Positions 1 through 6,260 of a stretch of DNA of 7,094 bases are shown one piece after another; the stretch's first letter is position 1; every line of letters starts with the position of its first letter. The notes beneath the pieces were generated by a model that was not told the origin of the DNA, made no database searches, and was given only the letters and a program-made list of their open reading frames with translations. The stretch is taken from contig JAEOTG010000225.1 of assembly GCA_016839985.1 (NCBI GenBank), positions 1-7,094 on the forward strand. Reading direction: 5' to 3'. The translations under genes were made by a program, and so were the position numbers. Source of the stretch: Candidatus Heimdallarchaeota archaeon (lineage in GTDB: Archaea; Asgardarchaeota; Heimdallarchaeia; Heimdallarchaeales; Heimdallarchaeaceae).

Positions 1-198
1 GGAGGGGTTATTGTTGATAGAGAGATTTGTGATGCAACTAAATGTAATCATGAATGTGTCGATACTTGTCCTATTCCTGATGCGATTCACATTGATTTAG
101 ATATTCAAAAAGCAATTGTATGCCGTCAATGCTTTAGCTGTGTTCAGTTCTGCTCTACTGATGTTTTAGAAATAGAAGAAGCTTCAGGAGAATGGTAG
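1..198 (+). CDS. Ferredoxin-like protein with two [4Fe-4S] clusters, 3' end only
   Basis: The reading frame is open from the first base and ends at TAG 196-198, giving the last 65 residues of a protein whose start lies outside the window. Eight cysteines fall in two cluster motifs: C10-x4-C15-x3-C19-x3-C23-Pro, then C41-x2-C44-x2-C47-x3-C51-Ser. This is the pattern of a bacterial-type di-cluster ferredoxin or of the ferredoxin subunit of a larger redox enzyme. The second motif ends in Cys-Ser instead of the usual Cys-Pro. The AOR gene begins 8 bases after the stop, so the two are very probably co-transcribed and this protein is the likely electron acceptor or small subunit of the AOR, as in WOR5-type and BamBC-type enzymes where a polyferredoxin gene sits beside the catalytic gene. 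More clusters could lie in the missing upstream part. The fold assignment is firm; the partnership is inferred from position. Confidence 0.88.
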   Translation, partial: GGVIVDREICDATKCNHECVDTCPIPDAIHIDLDIQKAIVCRQCFSCVQFCSTDVLEIEEASGEW

Positions 199-202
199 GT
201 GA
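198..202 (+). promoter_or_regulatory. Shine-Dalgarno site deciding the AOR start
   Basis: GGTGA lies 4 bases before ATG 207-209 and matches the core complementary to the archaeal 16S 3' end. It overlaps the last base of the upstream ferredoxin stop codon, which suggests translational coupling. An earlier in-frame ATG at 192 has only AGGAG at 186-190, one base away, which is too close to work. I therefore prefer 207. Confidence 0.7.
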
Positions 203-206
203 GAAA

Positions 207-1988
207 ATGATACATCCAAATATATTAGAAATTAACCTGAATGTTCAATCATTTGATATTTACAAAGATGATGCTATTTTTGAGAAATATCTAGGTGGTA
301 TTGGTGTAGGAATGGAACTTTTAAGAAAACACATGAAACAAGGAATAGATCCACTCTCTCCAGAAAATATAGTTGTGTTTTCTGTAGGTCCTTTGAATAG
401 TTTCTTTCCTATTGCATCAAAGACTTGTGCTGTTTTCAAAAGCCCTCTTACTGGAAATCTAGGTGAAACATATGCTGGGGGAAGATTATCTACTGCTATG
501 AGATTTAACGATTTAGGTGCTATTATTCTTAAGGGTAAAGCTGAAAATCCTGTTTATTTTGTTTCTCATGAAAATGATGTAAAATTCCATAATGCACTTC
601 CTTTAAGATATATGTACCCCAATACAACTGGTAGAATAATAAGAGAAAAAATTCGTCGTCCAGGTAATCGCTCTGTTATTACAATAGGTCCAGCAGGAGA
701 AAGATTGGTTCCTTATGCTTGTGCTACAGTTGACAGAACAAGGCATTTTGGAAGAATGGGACTAGGAGCAGTATTAGGAAGTAAAAATATTAAAGGAATT
801 GCAATAATTGGTGATCAACCTATTTCTTTAGATGCAAATACAGATTATAAAGAATATAGAAAAATGTTCAAAGAAGTTTACAAGAAAGTTACTGAAACAG
901 ATTTGATGACGAAATATCACGTCTTAGGAACAGCTTCAGGCATTTTACCACTTAATGCACTGAAATCTCTTCCTACAAAGAATTTCAAAGAAAGTACTTT
1001 TGATAAAGCTGAACAAATTTCTGGGGAATTCTTTGCTAAGGAGTTACTAGGTAAAAGAGTAGCCTGTGGGGGTTGTCCTATTGGTTGTATTCATCTTGCT
1101 ATATTAAGAGAAAGATGGGATAAAGGTTCAGTTGCCGATATTCATTCTATATCCGTTCCATATGATTACGAATTAATTTATGCTTTAGGATCTAATCTCC
1201 AAATAGGTGATGCAGCAGATATTCTTAAACTAATTGAAGCTGTTGAGAGAGAAGGAATGGATGCGATTTCTACTGGAGTGGTTTTAGGTTGGTTAGCTGA
1301 AGCGTATGAGAAAAATATCATCAGCCCCAAGGATTCTAAAGGTGCTCTTATCAGATTTGGTGTTGTAGAGGATTTCTTAAAAGCTATACCAAGAATTTCC
1401 AAAGCTGATCCTGAAGAGGAATTATATTTCATTGCATCAAAAGGTGTAGAAGCTCTAGTTGAACACTATGGTGGCGATGATTTCGGAATTAGAGTGGGGA
1501 AAGTAGAACCAGCTGGATATAGTACTGGTCCTTATGCAATAACAGGTTTCTTAATAGGTGGTAGACACAGTCATCTTGATAATGCAGGATATTCTCTTGA
1601 TCAAAAAATACTCAACAAACCTATTAGTAACGAAGAAGGAATAAATAGATTGATCGTTGAAGAAGAATGGCGTAATGTGTTGAATTCACTTGTAATATGT
1701 CTTTTTGCAAGAGGAGTTTATGATATAGATACGACGGTTAAATCGTTATCTACATTGAAAATAGAAAGAACAGCTGATGAGTTAACACAACTAGGTAAAG
1801 ATATACAAAAGAGAAGATTAGAATTCAAAAAACAAGAAGGATTCAAACTAGAAGAAGCATACAAGAAACTTCCAAAAAGATTCACAGAAATGATGACAGC
1901 TCATGGACTTGTGAAGAAATCTAATCTTGACGATTTATATGGTTTATATCAGAAAGAAGTAAAAAAAAGATATGAGTTAGTTCTTTAG
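207..1988 (+). CDS. Aldehyde ferredoxin oxidoreductase family tungsten/molybdenum enzyme
   Basis: The 593-residue product has the usual family length (about 600) and should be cytoplasmic. Family members oxidise aldehydes, or related carbonyl compounds, to acids at a bis-pterin W (or Mo) centre and pass electrons through one [4Fe-4S] cluster to ferredoxin. Counting from Met-207: an N-terminal pterin-binding domain with a KSPLTGNLGE segment and, further on, FGRMGLGAVLGSKN; the cluster ligands C287-x2-C290-x3-C294 plus C498; a YELIYALGSN motif whose Glu (E322) probably corresponds to the catalytic Glu of Pyrococcus AOR; and H454-S-H456-L-D-N near the position of its catalytic His. Two pterin motifs deviate from the textbook D-x-x-G-L-(D/C): E347-x-x-G-M-D352 and N493-x-x-V-I-C498. 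The partial ferredoxin gene directly upstream points to a WOR5/BamB-like two-subunit arrangement. The substrate, and tungsten versus molybdenum, cannot be told from sequence. An extension to ATG 192 (598 residues) is possible but less likely. Confidence 0.95.
   Translation: MIHPNILEINLNVQSFDIYKDDAIFEKYLGGIGVGMELLRKHMKQGIDPLSPENIVVFSVGPLNSFFPIASKTCAVFKSPLTGNLGETYAGGRLSTAMRFNDLGAIILKGKAENPVYFVSHENDVKFHNALPLRYMYPNTTGRIIREKIRRPGNRSVITIGPAGERLVPYACATVDRTRHFGRMGLGAVLGSKNIKGIAIIGDQPISLDANTDYKEYRKMFKEVYKKVTETDLMTKYHVLGTASGILPLNALKSLPTKNFKESTFDKAEQISGEFFAKELLGKRVACGGCPIGCIHLAILRERWDKGSVADIHSISVPYDYELIYALGSNLQIGDAADILKLIEAVEREGMDAISTGVVLGWLAEAYEKNIISPKDSKGALIRFGVVEDFLKAIPRISKADPEEELYFIASKGVEALVEHYGGDDFGIRVGKVEPAGYSTGPYAITGFLIGGRHSHLDNAGYSLDQKILNKPISNEEGINRLIVEEEWRNVLNSLVICLFARGVYDIDTTVKSLSTLKIERTADELTQLGKDIQKRRLEFKKQEGFKLEEAYKKLPKRFTEMMTAHGLVKKSNLDDLYGLYQKEVKKRYELVL
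1961..1968 (-). terminator. Possible U8 terminator of the deacetylase gene, inside AOR
   Basis: Eight consecutive A on the plus strand give U8 in a leftward transcript, about 43-50 bases past the PIG-L stop codon. No other U run lies in the short gap between the converging genes, so the leftward transcript probably ends within the last codons of AOR. On the plus strand the same bases encode a Val-Lys-Lys-Arg stretch, so the run may be only a coding coincidence. Confidence 0.35.
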
Positions 1989-1989
1989 G

Positions 1990-1995
1990 TTTTTT
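1990..1995 (+). terminator. Possible U-tract terminator after AOR
   Basis: Six consecutive T follow the AOR stop after a single base, and further pyrimidine-rich bases run to about 2011. Archaeal RNA polymerase often stops at such tracts without a hairpin. It lies in the 22-base gap before the converging deacetylase gene. The signal is weak in this AT-rich DNA. Confidence 0.4.
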
Positions 1996-2010
1996 CCAAT
2001 ACTTCTCTTT

Positions 2011-2874
2011 CTAAATATGAGTTGGTTTTGCTTTTAGATATAATTCTGAATTATCCCAATTTTTATGGTATGTCTCAACTACTTTTCTAGCTTGTTCTTT
2101 TCCGAATAGTTTTATCTGAGATTCATAATATTCCATGGCTGTAAATTTGAGGTTTTCATAGCCATGAATAGATATAGGTTCTAACTCCCAATTTAGGCTT
2201 CTATACTTTGTTTCAAGTAATTTTTCAATAGATGAACCTGAAATCATTGTATTCATAACTGAAGTTAACATTAGAAATTTCAAAGAAGATTTTTCAGGTT
2301 TCTTTAAACCTTTTCTAATTAATTTTTTACCAATGTAATGTTTCTTTCTTATTTTTGTGCTTATCATCCCATAAAAATCAACATAAAAACGAAATTGATC
2401 ATAAAGTGCATAATCAACCATGTACATTAAAGAAGCGATAAAAAGCTCAACATGATCGAAATGATTACCTACTCCTAGAGGAGCATAAATAATAGAATTA
2501 GGTGATTCATCAATAGCTTTACTAATTTCTTCCTGTATTCTTTTTATATTAGGAAACTGAGCAAGACCTGCTGAAAGATTGATTTTGAACACTCCTGTTG
2601 GTTTTTTTGGAATAGGGTCTCTATAAGCTCTTTCTGGTAAATCTAACCATCTATAATCAGCACTTAATCTATCCATTGCTTTCTTATCTTCCATTTTTCT
2701 CTCTTCATAATTGGCGAATTTGTGGTATTTTTGAGGTAATTTACTTAAATCTAGATTTTTTGTATATAAAGATAAAACTAACACTTTTTCTCTTTGATAG
2801 ATTAATTTTGCAATTAAACCTCCACAACTACCAACTGCATCATCTAAATGTGGTGAAAGAAATATGTGCTTCAT
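2011..2874 (-). CDS. PIG-L / LmbE-like zinc-dependent deacetylase
   Basis: The 287-residue protein has the two hallmark metal motifs of the PIG-L family: SPH9-L-D11-D12 near the N-terminus (the H-x-D-D zinc site with the catalytic Asp) and GNH138-F-D140-H141. Most members remove acetyl groups from N-acetylglucosamine-type sugars or related N-acyl substrates (MshB, BshB, PIG-L, chitin disaccharide deacetylases). A C-terminal AMEYYESQIKLFG segment resembles the conserved Tyr-x-Ser-Gln region of the family. Residues about 160-220 form a Lys-rich middle part that I cannot match to a known subfamily. No signal peptide or membrane segment is seen, so the enzyme is likely cytoplasmic. The start is the ATG at the high-coordinate end, with only a weak GGA Shine-Dalgarno 4-6 bases before it. 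It converges on AOR with a 22-base gap. The substrate is unknown; a glycolipid or sugar precursor is an inference. Confidence 0.9.
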   Translation of the reverse strand: MKHIFLSPHLDDAVGSCGGLIAKLIYQREKVLVLSLYTKNLDLSKLPQKYHKFANYEERKMEDKKAMDRLSADYRWLDLPERAYRDPIPKKPTGVFKINLSAGLAQFPNIKRIQEEISKAIDESPNSIIYAPLGVGNHFDHVELFIASLMYMVDYALYDQFRFYVDFYGMISTKIRKKHYIGKKLIRKGLKKPEKSSLKFLMLTSVMNTMISGSSIEKLLETKYRSLNWELEPISIHGYENLKFTAMEYYESQIKLFGKEQARKVVETYHKNWDNSELYLKAKPTHI

Positions 2875-3054
2875 TATTCCACATAAGACTTTCTTGAATA
2901 AAAATGTTTATTATGAAATAGGGATTTTCCTATCAATCTTTTTCCAAAGAATGTCAGTTTAACTATTTCTAACACAGTTTCAGAAGATTAACCTTTAAAC
3001 TTCATACTTTTTCTTATTTTTAATTAAAGTAGTATAATCTTATTTTTTAAATTT
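2875..3054 (-). other. Intergenic region upstream of the deacetylase gene
   Basis: About 180 bases lie between the deacetylase start and the terminator of the propeller gene. No ORF with a convincing start and no RNA gene is seen. On the minus strand, GTTTAAAG at about 2993-3000 and CATAATAAAC at about 2907-2916 are TATA-like. The first would give a leader near 95 bases, the second one near 12 bases. Neither has a good BRE, so I do not choose between them. A separate promoter for the deacetylase gene is expected here because a terminator precedes it. Confidence 0.35.
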
Positions 3055-3087
3055 AAAAAGAGGAAGAAAGCTAGAAATACTAGCTTT
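3055..3087 (-). terminator. Hairpin plus pyrimidine tract ending the propeller gene
   Basis: AAAGCTAG at 3067-3074 and CTAGCTTT at 3080-3087 form a perfect 8-bp stem with a 5-base loop. In the leftward transcript it is followed by CUUCCUCUUUUU. It begins only 7 bases past the stop codon of the propeller gene. The geometry fits an intrinsic-type terminator or an mRNA 3'-end stabilising hairpin. Confidence 0.65.
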
Positions 3088-3094
3088 TGATCTT

Positions 3095-4894
3095 TCACTT
3101 CTTTTTCTTAGGTCGAGATACTGAAGATCGTATTCTCATAAGCATCAGTACTGTTACAACGAAGATAATTACTTGTGCAGCAACAATAATTCCACCCACA
3201 ATAAGCAGTTCATTTGGAATAAGAAATCCATCATCAGTTTCTTCAGATAATACTACTTCAACTGATACGCAGTTTGAGATCTGACTGCTACCATAATCAT
3301 TCACAGCAACTACTGCATAATAATAGATATCTTCTGTTGCAATTAGATTAATCCAAGAACTCGTATAACTGATTATTGGAGATAAACCTTCTGATGACCA
3401 AATATAAGAAGATGATCTATATACATAATATTCTGTTGCACCATATGCATCTGTCCAATCTAATATAACCATTCCATCGCTGTTAGGGTTTGGAATAATT
3501 GGTGCTAAAATTGGAGCTTCTGGAGGACCAACGAATCTCCTGTAAAAGATATCATCATCTGCATTAGCTCCTTTGTAATTAGTTGGATCTACCCATGTAA
3601 AATGTATATGACCTAAAGTATCTACTGCTAAGGCAAGATCATCAACAGATGATGTACTTTCTGGTGCTACTATAATTAAATCTGACCATACATCTGTATC
3701 TTGTATCCAATGTTTATAGAACACATCTCTATCAGTTCCAACACTTGCATAATTTGTAGCATCAATCCAAGTGATGTGTATTATGTCCTCTTGATCAACA
3801 ATTATCCTTGGGTAAGTGGATTCATCTGTAGATTCCACTGAAACAACTAGTGTATATGTCCAAATCCCTAATGTTGAATCCCATCTTTTGTAAAATATGT
3901 CTCTGTCAACTCCAGAACCATCGTAATTTGTAGTATCAGCCCAGGTTACATGGATATCACCGTTTGAATCCATAGTCATATCAGGAGATACAGATGACAA
4001 AGAACTTTCTGTTGAAACTAATTTCATATAATCCCAAGTTTCCGTTGAAGAATCCCTCATATTGTACCAGATATCTACATCAGCTCCTGCACCCAAATAA
4101 TCAGTATAATCTGACCAAATAACATGCAAGTTGCCTTCATCATCCACACTAATCTGTGAATTATCTGAATTATCAGTAGCTTGAATAGAAATTAACTCTA
4201 TTGCTTCCCAAGTACTGGAAGCTGCGTCCCATTTTTTATAAAATAAATCCTTGTCACCACCTGAACCTCCTGTAATATCCCCAAGATCACCCCAAGTAAT
4301 GTGAACATTAGAATGTTCTAAGAGTATACATGGACTGCTAGAGGCAGAATTACTGCCTGTAGATATAAGCTCTGCAGACGACCATGCATCTGTTATCATA
4401 TTCTTCTTTTTGAAAAAGATATCTTGATCTATACCGCTTCCTAAAATGTCATCATTGTCTACCCATGTAACATAAACGTTCCCCTCTAAATCAACGTCTA
4501 ATGAAGGAGTAAATGATGTGGCATCACTTTCTGATGAAACCATTTCTATTAACTGCCATAATTTTGTAGAAGAATTCCAGCATTTATAGAAAATGTCTCC
4601 ATCTCCATCTCCATCACTTGGATAATCAGTTGGATCACTCCATACAACATGTACGTTGTTAGAACTATCAACTTCTATTTCAGGATAATCAGAATCTAAT
4701 CCACTTGCTATAGAAAGAATATCTATTTCTGTCCAATGCCAAGAGGATCTATCAATAGATGAAGATGTATTAATGATTTCTTGCAGATTTTGTTCAGAGT
4801 TTGATAATTTTACTTGAATCGAGGAAATTCCAACAAAAATACTAAAGAGAAGTAAAGACATAATAATATATGATATTTTTTTCAACTTAAGCAC
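3095..4894 (-). CDS. Secreted, membrane-anchored seven-bladed beta-propeller protein with fibronectin-like domain
   Basis: The 599-residue product (counted from GTG 4894) begins with a signal or anchor segment (KISYIIMSLLLFSIFVG, about residues 6-27). Residues about 55-454 are seven repeats. Each has a (I/V)-H-(V/I)-x-W-x-D strand, an invariant D-x-D-(I/L/V)-(F/W)-(Y/F) motif and usually a closing Trp. The second Asp of D-x-D falls at 100, 158, 216, 274, 332, 390 and 448, exactly 58 apart each time, so the repeats should close into a seven-bladed, sialidase/BNR-like propeller. A fibronectin type III-like domain follows (about 455-548), then a hydrophobic span (about 562-586) and a basic tail ending RPKKKK. 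The topology is therefore propeller outside and tail in the cytoplasm. I see no sialidase catalytic set, so binding or adhesion is more likely than catalysis. The acidic D-x-D ring could bind calcium (inference). The true start may be TTG 4885, giving 596 residues. Confidence 0.85.
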   Translation of the reverse strand: MLKLKKISYIIMSLLLFSIFVGISSIQVKLSNSEQNLQEIINTSSSIDRSSWHWTEIDILSIASGLDSDYPEIEVDSSNNVHVVWSDPTDYPSDGDGDGDIFYKCWNSSTKLWQLIEMVSSESDATSFTPSLDVDLEGNVYVTWVDNDDILGSGIDQDIFFKKKNMITDAWSSAELISTGSNSASSSPCILLEHSNVHITWGDLGDITGGSGGDKDLFYKKWDAASSTWEAIELISIQATDNSDNSQISVDDEGNLHVIWSDYTDYLGAGADVDIWYNMRDSSTETWDYMKLVSTESSLSSVSPDMTMDSNGDIHVTWADTTNYDGSGVDRDIFYKRWDSTLGIWTYTLVVSVESTDESTYPRIIVDQEDIIHITWIDATNYASVGTDRDVFYKHWIQDTDVWSDLIIVAPESTSSVDDLALAVDTLGHIHFTWVDPTNYKGANADDDIFYRRFVGPPEAPILAPIIPNPNSDGMVILDWTDAYGATEYYVYRSSSYIWSSEGLSPIISYTSSWINLIATEDIYYYAVVAVNDYGSSQISNCVSVEVVLSEETDDGFLIPNELLIVGGIIVAAQVIIFVVTVLMLMRIRSSVSRPKKKK

Positions 4895-4896
4895 CT
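4892..4896 (-). promoter_or_regulatory. Shine-Dalgarno site favouring a TTG start for the propeller gene
   Basis: On the minus strand AGGTG is followed by the 6-base spacer CTTAAG and then TTG at 4885-4883. The GTG of this site is itself the first possible start codon (4894), but nothing like a Shine-Dalgarno lies just before it. The same GGTG plus 6-base spacing precedes the gene at 6370. A TTG start would give the N-terminus MKKISYII, a typical signal-peptide beginning. Confidence 0.55.
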
Positions 4897-4919
4897 AATA
4901 GAAACATATATTTCCACGA

Positions 4920-4934
4920 TTAAATAACTTTATC
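4920..4934 (-). promoter_or_regulatory. Probable BRE/TATA promoter of the propeller gene
   Basis: The minus strand reads GATAAA (4934-4929, matching the archaeal BRE pattern R-N-W-A-A-W), then G, then TTATTTAA (4927-4920). Transcription would start about 26 bases downstream, near 4898, giving a short leader that just includes the AGGTG ribosome site. It sits directly after the terminator of the next gene, which fits an independent promoter. Confidence 0.45.
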
Positions 4935-4940
4935 GGATTT

Positions 4941-4972
4941 AAAAAAAATAGAATGAATTCCTTTAGAATTCA
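4941..4972 (-). terminator. Hairpin plus U8 terminator overlapping the stop codon of the C45-like gene
   Basis: TGAATTC (4954-4960) and GAATTCA (4966-4972) form a perfect 7-bp stem with a 5-base loop that contains the stop codon of the C45-like gene (4963-4965). In the leftward transcript a U8 tract (4948-4941) begins 5 bases past the stem. This looks like a compact intrinsic-type terminator separating the C45-like gene from the propeller gene. Confidence 0.65.
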
Positions 4973-6096
4973 ATCCTTTTATCTGGGAATACTGCTTCAT
5001 ATTCATGTGTTTCAATTGTGTCCTCAAGAGTAAATTCATACCATTTATTGTGAGTTGATGGTCCGAAACTTATCTTTATCTTTCCTAAATTTACATTAAA
5101 AGCTACTTGCCACAATGTTCCAAAGAAATCTGTGTGCCAATGACAACATATTCCTTCAGGCATTTCTTTAGCTAAAATTTTTAACATTGTTTCTTCGTTT
5201 ATTTTAGGGATAACCTTTTTGAGAGCTGTTTCTATGATCTCATATCTCTGTTTTGAGTTAGGTAAAAGCCATGGGTTGTTATATTTGTTGTATTTAGTTT
5301 TCTTAGGTAAATTATAATGGTTGGTTCCAATAATGTAATGAGCATCAGAAGATTGATTATAGTATTTTATATCATATTGAGTATCTAAGCATTCTAGATA
5401 TATAGCATCTCCATTTTTATCAGATAAAATAAAATTATTTGTTCCTTCTACAGGTAGTTTTTGTAAAGTCTTAGTGGCTTCAGATACATCTTTACAATTA
5501 TCTAGTAAAACACGCACAGCTAAACTCCAATTCAAGCTTTTATTTTTCTGAGGAGCGTTCCAAGCTCCACCAGAAGAAACTGTTACACATAAACCTTGAT
5601 CATTTAATCCTTCATATCTGCCATAACACATTCCTGAGAATCCAATATTTTTGTATTTGTTTTTAGTTTTAGTTATACGTAATTGCAAATCCTCTTCATT
5701 GAAATTCCATTCGTAACTTCTACTAACAAGAACATGTTTATTTTCTGTTATTGGAGGAAGTGCAACAAATTGACTACAGTTATTTTGGATAGATATAGGA
5801 AAATCATAGAAAAAAAGTTGGTTAATTTCTACATCTAAAATATCTGCAAAACCTTGAGCTTCTTCACTTAAGCCTGGACAATATTCATTATAGAATTCAT
5901 ATACTTCATTGAAATTAGTAAATTTGGATTTTTCAGGTCTAAATTTTCCTGAAGTATACATTTTGACAGCTTCTTTATTCTTTTTGATTATTTCTCCTTG
6001 CATTCTTCCTATCTCATAATGTGATCCTTCTAAGATATAGTGTTCAAATTTTCTTTTGTGTATTTTATATTCATTTTTCACTTTTTTTAACCTCAT
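4963..6096 (-). CDS. C45 / acyl-CoA:6-APA acyltransferase-like Ntn hydrolase
   Basis: This 377-residue protein resembles the peptidase C45 / isopenicillin-N acyltransferase-like family, whose members cleave or form amide bonds after self-processing exposes an N-terminal Cys. The order of motifs is: an N-terminal G-x-x-Y-E-I-G-R-x-x-G segment (24-34); Q-N-N-C107-S-Q-F, where C107 would be the nucleophile freed by cleavage after Asn106; S-R-S-Y-E-W (125-130), the counterpart of the usual R-N-Y-D-W; Y-E-G-L-N (161-165); N-N-F-I-L-S-D-K-N-G-D (220-230); and G-T-N-H (257-260). Length and order match the family (about 330-400 residues). No signal peptide is visible, so the precursor is probably cytoplasmic. 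It stands alone: a terminator follows and a divergent promoter region precedes it. No clear Shine-Dalgarno lies before the ATG at 6096. Beta-lactam chemistry should not be assumed; in archaea the substrate of such proteins is unknown to me. Confidence 0.82.
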   Translation of the reverse strand: MRLKKVKNEYKIHKRKFEHYILEGSHYEIGRMQGEIIKKNKEAVKMYTSGKFRPEKSKFTNFNEVYEFYNEYCPGLSEEAQGFADILDVEINQLFFYDFPISIQNNCSQFVALPPITENKHVLVSRSYEWNFNEEDLQLRITKTKNKYKNIGFSGMCYGRYEGLNDQGLCVTVSSGGAWNAPQKNKSLNWSLAVRVLLDNCKDVSEATKTLQKLPVEGTNNFILSDKNGDAIYLECLDTQYDIKYYNQSSDAHYIIGTNHYNLPKKTKYNKYNNPWLLPNSKQRYEIIETALKKVIPKINEETMLKILAKEMPEGICCHWHTDFFGTLWQVAFNVNLGKIKISFGPSTHNKWYEFTLEDTIETHEYEAVFPDKRIEF

Positions 6097-6150
6097 AAGA
6101 TTCTAAGAGAAACGGTTGAATCATGCGTTTATAACGTTTAGGGGCATTAT

Positions 6151-6160
6151 TTTAAATATA
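6151..6160 (-). promoter_or_regulatory. TATA-like element for the C45-like gene
   Basis: The minus strand reads TATATTTAAA. Initiation about 26 bases downstream would be near 6129, giving a leader of about 33 bases to the ATG at 6096. The direct repeat of CGTTTA lies around the predicted initiation point and could be an operator, but that is speculative. Confidence 0.4.
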
Positions 6161-6181
6161 GTTTGAAAGAGTTTAATTGTA

Positions 6182-6199
6182 TTTAATTATGCCTTACAT
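6182..6199 (+). repeat. 18-base direct repeat, copy 1
   Basis: TTTAATTATGCCTTACAT matches copy 2 (6267-6284) at 17 of 18 positions. The first eight bases are TATA-like and the TGCCTTACAT part is identical. A related CATGAAGAAAATAG follows at 6212-6225, against CATGAAAATAG right at the end of copy 2, so the similarity extends beyond the 18-mer. Confidence 0.75.
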
Positions 6200-6260
6200 T
6201 TTCACATTTTTCATGAAGAAAATAGTCGAGAATGATTTAATTTCTATTTAATTATTTCAT

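Noticed and set aside
192..206. AOR start at ATG 192
   Set aside because: Its only purine-rich site is one base away, whereas ATG 207 has GGTGA at ideal spacing. The five extra residues (MVGEK) come from bases that double as the ferredoxin stop and the ribosome site.
1178..1432. 84-codon minus-strand frame opposite AOR
   Set aside because: It lies wholly inside conserved AOR sequence (cluster-to-pterin region), has no family resemblance, and its Ser/Ile-rich composition is what the antisense of this gene gives.
2676..2897. 73-codon plus-strand frame opposite the deacetylase N-terminus
   Set aside because: It is antisense to the H-x-D-D metal-motif region of a clear PIG-L protein, and is a Leu/Ile/His-rich shadow without a ribosome site.
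3087..3284. 65-codon plus-strand frame opposite the propeller C-terminus
   Set aside because: It is antisense to the transmembrane anchor and linker; the Thr/Ser/Ile composition reflects the complementary strand.
3095..4894. Active sialidase or PGF-CTERM/archaeosortase substrate
   Set aside because: No Arg triad, Asp-box or nucleophile set is recognisable, and the C-terminus has a normal membrane span with a basic tail instead of a PGF-type sorting signal.
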